Shown here: positions 38,152 to 48,755 of the stretch, in pieces
Numbering within the stretch: the first letter of the stretch is position 1
Layout of the letters: every line of letters begins with the position of its first letter
Source: Dolomedes plantarius
Taxonomy: Eukaryota > Arthropoda > Arachnida > Araneae > Dolomedidae
Length of the DNA stretch: 64,000 nucleotides
Reading direction: 5' to 3'
NCBI GenBank assembly: GCA_907164885.2
Contig: OU015490.1
Location: 225,349,554 to 225,413,553, forward strand
Notes under the pieces: generated by a model
What the model was told of the DNA's origin: nothing
The model's database searches: none
Seen by the model: only the letters and a program-made list of their open reading frames with translations
Program-made: the position numbers and the translations under genes

Positions 38152-39183
38152 ATGTTGATGGCGCGACAGTGCAGGGCCGAAAGCAAAACAAATCGAATAA
38201 TGAGAGAAAACTTGGGGAATCGAAGTATACCTATCTTGGAACCAACCGTAGCCTAATGTGGTGGAAAGTCGATTTTGTAAGCGATCAGATCTAAACATGT
38301 GCTATGTGTCCCTCGACTGTGAACAAATCAACGTTATGGCGCATAGTTCATCATGCAAAAAGTTCCGTGAATTGCTTGCTGAAAAAAAATCGGACTGTCA
38401 CCCTGAGGGAAAAGAAATAATTAAAATTAGTAAAAATTAAAAAAAGGTTGTGGGCTGCAATGACAGCTGAAAAAAATAAATAAAAATTGAGCTGTGCCTC
38501 TGGAGAATGATTTTGGCTATCTTCCGGCTAGGCAGCTGTCGATGGGTCTGAATTCTATGGGAGGACCAAATCTACTAGCATACGCAGATCACGTGCAGCA
38601 TCTCTCATCATAGCCTGAAATGTTTTAGCTGACAAAATATTCTGCTTAAATTTCAGAGGTATTTACTTGCAATTCAAATCATACGAAACGTAATTTCTAT
38701 TACTTTAAATTGCAACTTATATTAATATGAAATATTTCATTACTTTTTTTTTTACATTTTTAAAGTTTTTTCACACGTTTAGGCCTTGTGTTTGAAGGGA
38801 GTTGGGGTTTCTACTTTTTCATTTCTTCATTATACTGGCATAATTACGCCTGAAACTTCTGTTCTTCTGAAAGTAACCAAAGCATTGCAAACTCCAAAGA
38901 ATTCAATTTCAAAACGAACTTCCTTCCTCTCTGAATTTCATCTACAAGTGTTTTAGCCAACGAAATTCGTTAAACTTTAACGGAGGGGCAATTTTTGGCA
39001 CTAAAATAGTTAGAAACATCTAAACTTAAGACATCAAGATGAATGTTATTAGTTATAGGAAAATTTAATATCAATATTTAATCTTATAATGTAAAAATTA
39101 ACGGTTTTTAGGCTAAATTTTAAGTACTTCGTTCTTTAAAAGAAAATTTTAAACCATAGGCAGATCCTGCACATATCTATCCA
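38152..39183. other. Upstream flank of copy B gene, no gene seen
   Basis: Sequence shared with 6,080-7,075 of copy A. AT-rich, non-coding by eye. Confidence 0.6.
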
Positions 39184-39617
39184 TTTTTTTACCATGTTTT
39201 TATTAACTTGCTTTCTTGTTTGTTTGCGTGTGTGTTTGTCCCTTACAAATCTTGCAATCGATTTTTAACTAACTTCCCGACTAGCTAGACATTTGGAACT
39301 TTTAGAATAGCTCAGAACACGATGACAATGCTTTTTTTTAATACTTTTAGCCATCTTTAAGCAGATTTTTACCATGTTTTTATTATTTTCAGTTAATTTT
39401 GTTTTGTAGACTGGTGCAGCCATCCATCGGCCGGGACGGGAACGAAAAGTTAAACGCAAGTTAACTTCCAATTAACTTCATTTTCTGTTGATGGGATAAT
39501 TCATCAAAAAAAATTTTTAAAAGTATTTATTAATACATAGAATTGCCAAGTTTATATGATTCAACAGAAAATTTAAAACATGGTATATAAAAAGTTCTTT
39601 TTATCTTGTAATTATTT
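39184..39617. repeat. Unclassified dispersed repeat, second copy
   Basis: Same-orientation copy of 32,826-33,262. A short internal duplication of its start ('tttttaccatgtttttatta') appears near 39,366. The insertion splits sequence that is continuous in copy A near 7,080. Confidence 0.85.
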
Positions 39618-40300
39618 TATTAATTAATAAGTTGTTGGATAATTAATAAAGTTTGACTTAATTCCCCCGTCTCAAAGTTTAAACAGAATTTAAATTACCG
39701 TTCATGACAAATCTTTTTGGGGAATCTTTTCAAACATCTTAACCAATTATTTATTATTGTCCAATTCCGCAGACTGTAAAATACTTTTTATTTACGTTTA
39801 AGTAATAAACTTTTCCGTAAGTTATTATACTGGATTGGTGTACAAAGTTAAATTAGAATAAATTAATATCAACTGGAACTTTTTGCTTTCATTTTATGGA
39901 GATAAGAAGGATTTTAGTTATAGTTAATTTTATTTAAGTAACTAGGATTCACTCGCACGGATTGAGAATTTCTTCTACTAGCTATTTTCGTACTTCTCTT
40001 ATCATATAAAGAGTGATTTTTTAAAAAGTGAGTTAAGGACGAATCGACAAGAAATTGGTTAAAAGACGAAGAAGGAAAGACTACACTGGTTATCAAAAAT
40101 TAAGGAAAAGTAAAAAAAATATAGCGATTACTCAAAAAGTTACGTGTAGAATTTAATGAAACTTATACACATTATACAACACATAGGTAGGTATAAAATA
40201 GCATAAAAAGAAATCGCCAGACAATTATGGTGTTATAGAAAATAGCATTTGTATACAATGAACAAATCGGATTTGTCAGTTTGGTATAGGAAAAGTACCT

Positions 40301-40870
40301 TTAATATGGCGTATGATCCCCCCGATATACAGCACATACAGCGTATACAGCACATACAGCGATGTGTGATGCTGTCAATTATGCGGTCTATGAGTTCGGT
40401 AGGAAGTGAGAGTCATTCCTCTTGCAAAGCAGTTGAAAGCGTGGCTAGGGTCCTAGGAGGAGAATTGAGAGCAGCTTTACGTCGTCCTAAAGTGTCCCAA
40501 ACATGCTCGATAGGATTCAGGTCCGGTGATCAGGTCCCGGTTGATTTGATATCAACCTTCCGGAGCTTGCAGAGAGGGAGGATCTGTTCAGACAGAGTTC
40601 AGTCGGAGTTGCGGTTCTATTCCTTCGTGCGCATAATGACAAATATCGGTCATCGCACTCGTCGTAGCGTATGGCCGTCCTTGGCTGAACCTCCTGGATA
40701 CCGAATCCGTGGTTAGAAATTGTTGCCAAAGTCTATGAACCACAGACGGACTCACATTTAGCAATCTGGTCACTTATGTCTGACTTTGTCCTGCCTCTAG
40801 TCTCCCAATAGCTCGCTATCGCAGTTCTTCGGTCAAATGATACCTGGAGGTCCTTGTTACAATTTGGCTA
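40301..40870 (-). pseudogene. Tc1 transposase pseudogene with central deletion
   Basis: The N-terminal helix-turn-helix part (LLNVSPSVVHRLWQQFLT, then SRRFSQGRP) is readable from about 40,870 to 40,560 across frameshifts. It joins directly to the C-terminal part (LNPIEHVWDTLGRRKAALNS, LQEEWLSLPTELID), ending DHTPY-stop at 40,301. The region with the first two catalytic Asp residues is deleted; the Glu in NPIEH remains. Inactive. Confidence 0.85.
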
Positions 40871-41079
40871 TGCCAGATGTCTAATCTCAGCCTCGCAGCG
40901 ACAATTGCCGCCTTCAGGTTCAGGTATTTCAGCTTGTCGGAGCTCAAAGGTCTGTAGGACTTTATCTCCGATTTAATATTATGCATCAGAAATGTATTTG
41001 CTCAGCAGGTAATTAAATATCATAAATAGGCCCTTATCAGTAAAAGCCTAATACATGTAAAATAAGTGATAGTAAAATA

Positions 41080-41160
41080 AAAGCAAACCCCGGGAATCGC
41101 ACCCGGGAGAAAAAATTACAAGGCGCACTCGCATCCACTGGGCCAGAGTTGCCACAGTTA
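41080..41160 (-). mobile_element. tRNA-derived segment near the LINE 3' end
   Basis: The minus strand reads ctggcccagtggatgcgagt (A-box-like, near 41,148-41,128) and, about 30 nt on, gggtgcgattcccgg (B-box-like, near 41,106-41,092). It is either a SINE inserted in the LINE 3' region or a tRNA-like 3' end of the LINE. It does not make a full tRNA. Confidence 0.5.
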
Positions 41161-41281
41161 TTTAAGAAAAATGAGGAAGATATTCGCACTGAGATTATAG
41201 TAAAGTTCTAGGGGGTTGGTAAAAATACAAGAGGGAGGAGTTTAAAAATAAGAATAAGTAAGCAAGATAGAAGAGACAGTG

Positions 41282-43913
41282 TTAGCTCTTAAGAAGACAC
41301 TCCCGAGGGTGTTTGCGGTTAGCACGATGGGAGTAGTCATAGTCGGGAAACTCAGCTATAATCGCATTGCGAATGTTAGGAATATTATCAAAAAAATTCT
41401 TAGAGAGTTTAAGTGCAGTTTCCTTTAAGGAAAGGATGCTGAAGTCTCATCGTATGGTTTCATTAGACATATGAGGCGGTGAAAGACAAAGTGGTGTAAG
41501 TCAGTAAGTCAAGTGGTGTAAGTCCAAAGCGTTTAAATGAAAAAAACTGCAAAAAAAATCCACTATAAATTGGACAAATTATAATTCATAATAATTATTA
41601 TAATATTGCAAATAATAATTATTTGCAATTCCACCATAAATTGAACATTGAGATTCCATTTTTGCTCTCAAATAAAAAAGTTCAAAATGTGACTTACACC
41701 ACTTTGCCTTTCACCGCCTCATATAACGGATCGCTCGGCGAATATGTCTGAGAGTCAAGCTCTGGATGACCTCCAGTTTATGGATACGAGTTTTCGTGGC
41801 GTAGAACTAGACCGGTATTGCATAAAGAGCTACGGGGAGAATAACTTGTTTAAAAAGAAGGACTTTGTTTCTCGTGGAAAGATGGCTGCCGTATATTAAT
41901 GAGCGAAGTTGCATGGTAACAGAGTTACATTTTTGTACTAGTTTATCGACATGGAATTTCCATGTCAGCCTGCGATCAAGGGTCACACCAAGATAAATCA
42001 CAGTGTTCTCCCAGTCAATAGGCGAATTGTAAAGGCAAAGCCAGGGGGGTTACAGTAACGATTGGAAAAGAAAATCGCGTGGCACTTAGAGGAGTTGATT
42101 CGAATTTTCCATCGCGTGAACTAACTCTCTAAAGTGTTGATATGCCGTCTGGTCTGACTGGCAAGATAATTAATGTTGTTAGAGGTAGAGAGAATAGCTG
42201 TATCGTCCGCATAGAGGGCAAGAAGAGTATTAATTCCTCTAGGAATATCATTTAAGTACAAATTAAACAGGGTCGGGCCGAGAATGCTACCTTGAGTAAC
42301 GCCTGAAGAAATTTTACTGAGAGAACACAGTAAACTAATTGGGTGGTAATTTTGAGGAAGATTGTGATCAGAACCAGGTTTAGGTATGGGACTAACAATA
42401 CAGGTTTTCCAGCAAGTGGGGAAGTAGTTCAATTTAAGAATCGCGTTAATAATGACGGTTATGTACTTAATAATGTTAATAGGGAGATGTTTAAGGACAC
42501 AGTTATTAATGTTGTCACTACCCGGTGCTTTTTTGCTTTTAAGATTTTCAATAATGTTGGTGATTTCAGCGACGGAAGTATCTTGGGTAGGGGGTAGAAA
42601 GAAAATTTTGAAGTGGTGAGGACAGTTCTGTCATTTTCCTTGTCTACAAGGTCATAATTAGGAGAGAATTGCTCTCGATATGTGTTAGCAATAGTATTAG
42701 CTTTGTCCGCGTATTCGAAGGCAATGCTATTAGGGTCTTGAATGGGTGGGAAGTTATAATGTTTAGATTTAAGGGTTTTAACGAACCGCCAGATAGTGTT
42801 GTCTTGAGGAGAGAGACTTTTGAGGAATTCAGACCAGTTTTGGTGTTTAAAATTTACGTATATCGCGGCGGACACGTGCGCAAAGGTAGTAATAATTTTG
42901 CCGATGCTCAGGGAGGCGGGTGAATTGGTACAGTTTGCAGGCCGCGTTACGGTTTTTGATTAAGGTAACAATATTAGCCGGGAGATTATGAAATCTCGGT
43001 TTTTTTAAGGTCGTGCGTAGAGCTAATTTTGGCTTTGATAATTTTGTTAGTAACAGTTTTGGTGTTATGCTCGATGTCCTCGCGGCAACGAATAGAGGGG
43101 TAAATAAGATCGGAGCCATTAAGAATACTCTGGAACTGGTCCCAGTTAGTGTAGGTTGGAGGATTGGGGTTATGGATATCAACCTGCTGGTCGAAAGTAA
43201 TTTGAACGGGAAGGTGGTCCGAGTCCAAGACATCAAGAGTTTCTATAGTGAAAGGATAGGGAATGTTTTTAGTAAGAGCCAGGTCAATAGTAGAGGAGCC
43301 ATGAGATTTTACTCTCATGGCTAATCTCATGGCTAATTCTCATGGCTTTTACTCCATGCGTAGGAGATGGAGGGATAAGAAGTTTAACATCCGTGTTGTT
43401 TGAGACGAATTTCTGAAGGGCTCTACCAGAAGAATTAGTAGAACGACAATTCCAGGCAGTATGATGCGCATCAAGGTCGCCAGCGGCAATGCAGAAATTA
43501 TTGGAGCTGAAAATTTTGTTAAAGTCATCACCAGCAAATTTTTATTAGGAGTGATGTAGACATACGAAATTAAAATTTTGGTGTTTCTATCTGGCATAAC
43601 CATGATAGAAATGTTCTCTGCTCTTACCGTTTCAATAGATTTTATGGAAGTGTTTTAAACCTCTGTGAACATAAATAGCAGTACCACCACCGGGATTCAT
43701 ATTCTAATTTGGCAAGGGGGGGGCGGTCGTTACGAAAAAGAGTACAATTTTAGACGTTGAAACGCCAGGGCGATGTAAATTTAGTTTCTTGGTAAGTGCG
43801 AGGTCAATATTAGAATTTTACACAAAATCCCGATATTCAACAATTTTATTGGAAAGATTGTTGGTATTCCAGAACAAAACTCTCAGGCAGGGGAACGAAG
43901 TTGAGCTAGACAT
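41282..43913 (-). pseudogene. LINE ORF2: endonuclease and reverse transcriptase, decayed
   Basis: ATG at 43,913 opens MSSSTSFPCLRVLFWNTNNL, the usual start of an AP-type endonuclease. GDLDAHHTAW (near 43,480) carries catalytic-type residues. Reverse transcriptase text begins near 42,430 (CWKTCIVSPIPKPGSD), then jumps from LLCSLSKI to SSGVTQGSILGPTLFN, so about 100 residues are deleted. The active site is LYADDTAIL near 42,215. YLGVTLDRRLTW follows near 41,990, and a frame ending ANRKHPRECLLKS-stop closes at 41,282. Frameshifts, a local 'ctcatggctaat' repeat near 43,315 and the MITE at 41,472 break it further. Confidence 0.85.
41472..41721. mobile_element. 250-bp MITE inserted in LINE ORF2
   Basis: TGAGGCGGTGAAAGACAAAG on the left mirrors the right end (in reverse TGAGGCGGTGAAAGGCAAAG), continuing to 'tggtgtaagtca'. 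TA flanks both sides. The centre is an AT-rich palindrome (ataataattatt). Probably Tc1/mariner-related by target site. Confidence 0.88.
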
Positions 43914-45771
43914 GATCAGGGGCGGGGTTTAAGTACTTAGCCATAATTTCAATGATAGCAAGGAGTCTTTGGACAGGATTGTTTTTATTATTTTTTTTGA
44001 GAGCATGAGCAATAGATTTAAAAAGTTCAATAATATCAGTAACGTTAAAATCATTCATCATTTCTTTGATGGTTCTAAAAACTTCGAAGATTTTAGCAAA
44101 AGTAGAGGTTGACATAGGGGTTGACTTGGGTGTGTCAGTAGGCGTGGAGGATGCAGCCGAGTTTTCAGTATAAGAAATGATCGAATTTTCTTCGATTTAG
44201 ACATTTATGTTGGATATTTTAATTTTATTAGAGCGGGATCCTTGGAATTTAATGTAGACGCGATGGAGGAGACTTCAGCAAGAAGAGAAATGTTCTGTCA
44301 TGTTGATGCATTGCTTTTTTCATGAGAAATTAACTTTTTGGTGTTCAGAGGCACCTTCCAGGCTGAAGTTTTTGGGGATTTGGAGGGGATAAATTCCTCT
44401 TTCTTGTTATTATTGGAAATGTCCTTTGGGACTTCATTAGAATTTTTTTGTCATATTTGCAACAATTTTCACGGTAGTTTTTATTTGATTTTTTTCTCTA
44501 TTTTTATGGGTTAAGGGGGCAACCTCCGTAATTGGCGGTGTGATTGCCTTTGCAATTAGCACATTTGGTGCCCGCGTCAGAGTTGTTGAGAGTGTACTCA
44601 TTAGAAGAATGGCCTTCCCCGCATTTTACACACCTGGGAGAAAGCTTACAGGTGAGTGAGGAATGGCCGAACATTTGGCACCGGTAGCACTGGCTGACAC
44701 CAGATTGCTTAAAGTGCTCAAATGTTACGCGTAGATAATTGATAGTTTTAATTTTATTAGGGTTATCTATATTAAGAGAGGGTCTCATAGAGATAACAAA
44801 AAGAGGCATGGGCTTTTTTGTTTTCCTACTTGTTAGGTAGGCAGTTTTAATGGGTTCCAAACCGACCTCTCTGATAGCGCTTTCAATATCGGCGGTATCA
44901 GTGCAGGAGGGAAGGCCCCTGACTACAAATATCCTTGGACGTTCGGATCTTGGATCAATTGTCCGAAAGGGAATTTTTAAGCTATCCAGGTATTTTTGAA
45001 TGACTCGGTACGAGTCAACATTATTACTATTTACCTTGATAAGTGTGCCAGAAATCGCGGCATCAACATCCGAAGCAAGTTCTTCGATATTATGGAGCAT
45101 AGTTCTCCAGTTACTATCAATCTCAAAAAAGATTTGAGATTTATAATTTTTAACTTTTGGTTGAGTTTCATCAATAATTTCCTGATTGGACGTATCCATA
45201 TTGTCCGTAGTTGGCGCCAAAAGCGGCTGAGTAGTAGGAAAATCATTAAGAGACTCGGCATTCTCAAGAGTACCGAACATATTAGAGGTTGGCACGTTTG
45301 GCGTGCAAAAGTCAGTATTGGTAGTTTTGCGCCTTTTAGTTTCAGTACGCATAATAGTAAGAACGTTATTTACTCGCGTAATACAAATATTTAGATATTC
45401 AAGTGATTTATTAAGTTCATCATTAAATTGCTCCTGATACGTGGAAAAAAGATTGAATTTGAGAAAAACATTAATATCAGTGCAATGGCTGCTAAGCAAA
45501 ATAAATGATGACAAAAGTTACTCACGGAAGGTGAATCAGCCGACTTCTCGATTGCATCCTTGGCATACAGGGGGAATTGGTTTATGGTATCATAGAATTC
45601 CCCTTCATGGGGGTAATTGCATTCATAGTAGTTTAGTAGTTCAATAATCGAAGGAGTATTCGAAATAGAAGGTCCTTGGGAGGAAGCAACAATCGTGGAA
45701 GTTTCAGTGACAGAGGTGTCAGGCAAAGGATCAGAGGCCGGAACGGCAGCGGGAGCTTCACCGGCATTCAT
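43906..45771 (-). pseudogene. LINE ORF1: Gag-like protein with zinc knuckles
   Basis: ATG at 45,771 (MNAGEAPAAVPASDPLPDTS) lies about 50 bp from the LINE 5' end. After a frameshift near 45,510 an open frame to 44,504 contains a PRE_C2HC-type region (RIFVVRGLPSCTDTADI) and CCHC knuckles (CYRCQMFGHSSLTC; CVKCGEGHSSNEY, with the His-to-Cys position altered). The last block (VFRTIKEMMNDFNVTDIIEL) is in a third frame and ends at 43,906. ORF1 binds RNA in the retrotransposition particle in this family. Its stop overlaps the ORF2 ATG. Confidence 0.85.
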
Positions 45772-46217
45772 GACGAACGGGTGAAAATGGCGATGAAAAC
45801 ATGTCAGCAAGTGACGAGCGCCACAATTGCCGCCTTGCTCTGAGACATGCACTTTTATGCTCCTCGCAGATGACGTATTCTGACTGCAGCGCCACTATTT
45901 AGCATAATGTAGTATTGTTCAGCACCCTTTACTTAACGACATATTCAAATTTTAAACAGATTGGCCTAGTTTTGAAGGTGTTATCCCTCTTTTTGTGATT
46001 TTTCCTTAATTTTTGATAACTAGTGTATTGTTCTTCCCATGAAGCTACAGAAGGAGCGTAAGCTTCAATGGAGAATTTTTCGAAAAATGAACCGATTGTT
46101 GTCGCTCACCGGTAGAGGGCGTGACATGCAAGCGAAGTGACTATTTTGCATTGAGTTATACGGCGTGGTGGTGAAAGTTGTTTTATAAATTTTAAAATTT
46201 ATTCTGTGTGCAGAAAT

Positions 46218-46325
46218 ATGCCAAACACGTGTTTTGCTCCGGGTTGTTCTACTGGCTATAGATCATCCTTAAAAAGAAATAAAGAAACTGGACAGAGAAA
46301 TCCTAGTATATTTGCTGCTCCTAAG
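46218..46325 (+). CDS. THAP-domain exon 1 of the P element
   Basis: ATG at 46,218 encodes 36 residues starting MPNTCFAPGCSTGYRS and ending IFAAPK, then a GTAAGA donor at 46,326. The spacing Cys-x4-Cys followed by the FAAPK-type motif matches the N-terminus of THAP zinc-coordinating DNA-binding domains. The remaining Cys and His ligands would lie on the next exon, which I cannot find in the element. This makes it the stump of a P-type transposase gene. A host THAP gene is less likely given the surrounding element ends. Confidence 0.8.
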
Positions 46326-46780
46326 GTAAGAACATTATTATTGTTTTGTGTTAATCATGAAGCTACAGAGCCATCATTTTTTTTTTAATTGTGCACAGAA
46401 ATAAAATATTTCTAGTTAACTTTTCTTAATATTGAATTTTATCACTATTAAGTTAGTTGATAAGTAAATAAGTTTTCATTGTATGATAAAGAATGTTGTT
46501 ACTATAAATACTTATGCAAAATCTGTTGAGTATAATTTTAAAAAAAATTAATATTTTCCTATCTTTTTACTGTGAGTACAATGAAACCCATACTTTGTGA
46601 AAATGCGAAAATATAGCTGATTTGCCCTTATCAATGTTATTTGGGGTTTTTTCTTTTTAATTTGCTGAAAATATTTGTAATCGATAATTTACCAACTTGA
46701 AGATAATTCCTGACAATGCTGGAACCATAATATTGAATTTAATCACTATTAAGTTAGTTAAATTACGTAAGTTAGTTAAA

Positions 46781-46830
46781 GTACGCAAAAGTGACCACTC
46801 CCCTTAAGGGGAGTGGTCACTTTTACGTAC
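46781..46830. repeat. 50-bp palindrome: head-to-head element ends
   Basis: gtacgcaaaagtgaccactc, then cccc-TTAA-gggg, then gagtggtcacttttacgtac. An extra inverted copy of the fold-back element's terminal 23 bp sits outside its left TTAA, with one mismatch to perfect symmetry. Confidence 0.9.
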
Positions 46831-47571
46831 CTTTAAAAGTATCATTTTTAGACCTATGTTGGATTGTATGTACTACTCATGATTTTTGCTTGATTTACAA
46901 GAAATTTTTTGAGTAACTGCCTATAATACTGTTTATTATATATGCAATATTTCAAGGTAATTAATAAAAAATTAAAATGATTTTTTATGCATAAAAAGTG
47001 AATATTTTTTTTAAATCGAGCATTTTGCAGTCAACTACTGTGCGCATTCTATCAAAATCAATTATTAAGTTACATTAATAATTGCTTACTATATGTGATT
47101 ACAACACTTTGGACAACAAAATCTACCAAAATTTTTGAACCTTAATATATTTTAATTTTTAAAGAATTTTTTTATAAGCTTTTACTCAGTCATTTTTGAA
47201 ATTTCTAATTAAAAATAGCACTTACTAAAAGGTTTTAATATATTTTAGAATAATGTTGCTGGATATTGTTGCCTGAAGTATTGTAATCACATATAGTAAA
47301 AAATTATTAATGTACCTTAATAATTTGTTTTGACAGAATGCGCACAGTAGTTGACTGCAAAATGCTCGATTTAAAAAAAAATATTCACTTTTTATGCATA
47401 AAAAGTCATTTTTTTTAATTACCTTGAAAAATTGCTTCTATAATAAACAATATTATAGGCAGTTACTCAAAAAATTTCATATAAATCAAGCTTAAATCAT
47501 GAGTAGTACATACAATCGAACATAGGGCTAAAAATGATATTTTTAAAGGTACGTAAAAGTGACCACACCCC
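46808..47571. mobile_element. TTAA-targeting fold-back element (piggyBac-like), ~350-bp arms
   Basis: The ends GGGGAGTGGTCACTTTTACG and, in reverse, GGGGTGTGGTCACTTTTACG are next to TTAA at 46,804-46,807 and 47,572-47,575. Nearly the whole element is two inverted arms meeting around 47,170-47,260, including 'cagtcaactactgtgcgca' and its inverse. There is no coding sequence. Confidence 0.88.
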
Positions 47572-48473
47572 TTAAGTAAATAAGTTTTCATTGTATGATA
47601 AGCAATGTTGTTACTATAAATGCTTATGCAAAATCTGCGTACAAAATCTGCTTATGCAATAAAATGCGTACTTTGTGAAAATTCAAAAATATAGCTGATT
47701 TGTCCTTGTCAAAGTTATTTGTTTTTTTCTTTTTAATTCGCTGAAAAAATTTGTATTCAGTAATTTACCAACTTGACGATTATTCCTCCGGTTTTAAAAA
47801 GTGTAATCTGAGAAGCTTTGACTGATTTTTTTTTCAAAGGAAGATATTTTAAAGTATTGTCTGATTAAATACAGAATTGACTACCTATTTTATTAGTCCT
47901 GATAAGAATTTATTTGTGATTGATAGAAAATGTTGTTTTTCTACTATGTGTGTGTATGTGTTTTGGTTAATCAGTATTATTTCTCACATTTTTTTTTTCC
48001 ATAGGAGATTATGAACAATGATAAAAAAATTTCTTCACAATTCTTTTCTGTAATTTCATTTCCTTAATTATTAAATTATTACAAAATTCTGAACTCATTT
48101 ATTCTGAAACCAATACACAATTATTCTGAAAAAGTATATTTACTCATTTCCTTTAAGAATTTTAATGAATTATAGCAAAAAAAGCACTTGAAATAAAGAT
48201 TTTGAATGAAAATAAGCAATTGTTAAATTGAATAAATAAATTCATATTAAATACGCACTAAAATAAAACAACTTGTTTTCGCTAGGAAAAATACGAAAAA
48301 TCCATATTAAAGCGTATGGTTGTCCGTGTCTAAGCCGCCCGCTAGTGCACGCGAGCGCCCTCTAGTGGTGGCGACAAAAAGGGAGACACATTTTTAACAC
48401 TGAGCTGCTCCTCCTTCTGTAGCTTCATGGTTCTTCCTTATGATATTCAATCCTTCCATGTCAGGGCCTGTTC

Positions 48474-48643
48474 ACATAGGAGTCCGGTAGCGGAAGCATT
48501 AAAGTATTGAAATATATTTAACCAATAACAAACTTCCAAACGATCAGCAGCGAAATTTTTAACGCCTATGATTGGTTTATTTCCGTCTCAACACCAACTT
48601 TCCTTTTACGCTTCCGCTACCGGACTCCTATGTGAACAGTCCC
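48474..48643. mobile_element. 170-bp Harbinger-like MITE
   Basis: GGGCCTGTTCACATAGGAGT on the left mirrors the right end (in reverse GGGACTGTTCACATAGGAGT), extending through 'ccggtagcggaagc', about 34 bp in all. The flanks TCA and TAA fit a three-base target site like that of PIF/Harbinger, though they are not identical. Confidence 0.8.
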
Positions 48644-48755
48644 TAAGAGTGCATACCGATTTGTTTACCATGGAAATTTTTGTCATTCTCATTAAAGAAA
48701 TCTAGCTTACAGACCGCATGGATGTTTAGATGTGGGATACAAGTGTCCTCTATGC

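Larger units (their letters stand above)
30690..39971. repeat. Segmental duplication, copy B
   Basis: Same-orientation counterpart of 1-7,432, expanded to about 9.3 kb by insertions absent from copy A. These are a piggyBac remnant (31,462-32,027), a 44-bp filler (about 32,335-32,378), an unknown dispersed repeat twice (32,826 and 39,184), a piggyBac MITE with a nested MITE (36,275-37,129) and a local tandem duplication (37.4-38.15 kb). Exons and TATA box are nearly unchanged relative to copy A. Confidence 0.9.
40915..45822 (-). mobile_element. Jockey-type non-LTR retrotransposon
   Basis: The 14-mer acaattgccgcctt occurs at 40,901-40,914 and at 45,823-45,836, immediately outside the element. 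It is read as the LINE's target-site duplication within the Tc1. Between them lie an ORF1 with CCHC zinc knuckles and an ORF2 with endonuclease and reverse transcriptase, both decayed. A tRNA-like box pair lies near the 3' end and a MITE interrupts ORF2. Confidence 0.8.
40084..46025 (-). mobile_element. Tc1-type transposon split by a LINE
   Basis: The left terminus CACTGGTTATCAAAAATTAA and the right terminus in reverse, CACTAGTTATCAAAAATTAA, lie nearly 6 kb apart, each abutting TA. Transposase remnants are at the left on the minus strand. The LINE at 40,915-45,822 explains the excess length; the Tc1 itself would be about 1 kb. Confidence 0.88.
46432..47796 (+). repeat. ~300-bp tandem duplication inside the P element
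   Basis: The unit starting 'ttgaattttatcactattaa' at 46,432 restarts at 46,732. The second unit is interrupted by the TTAA element and resumes at 47,576 ('gtaaataagttttcattgta'). It then matches the first unit to about 47,796 ('tttaccaacttgacgatta'). Confidence 0.82.
46038..48429 (+). mobile_element. P-superfamily transposon, internally deleted
   Basis: Left terminus CATGAAGCTACAGAAGGAG. The right terminus in reverse is identical for 19 bp. The 8-mer gttcttcc flanks both ends (46,030-46,037 and 48,430-48,437): a perfect 8-bp target duplication. Ends starting CATGA, an 8-bp duplication and a THAP-encoding first exon are all P-element traits. Subterminal 'tagagggcg' motifs occur in opposite orientation near 46,106 and 48,360. 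No other transposase exon is recognisable. The left flank is the Tc1 end, two bases away. Confidence 0.88.

Noticed and set aside
40249..40716. 155-codon plus-strand ORF
   Set aside because: It is antisense to the Tc1 transposase remnant, which has recognisable motifs on the minus strand.
42343..43324. Plus-strand ORFs of 84-103 codons
   Set aside because: They are antisense shadows of LINE ORF2, which has clear endonuclease and reverse transcriptase motifs on the minus strand.
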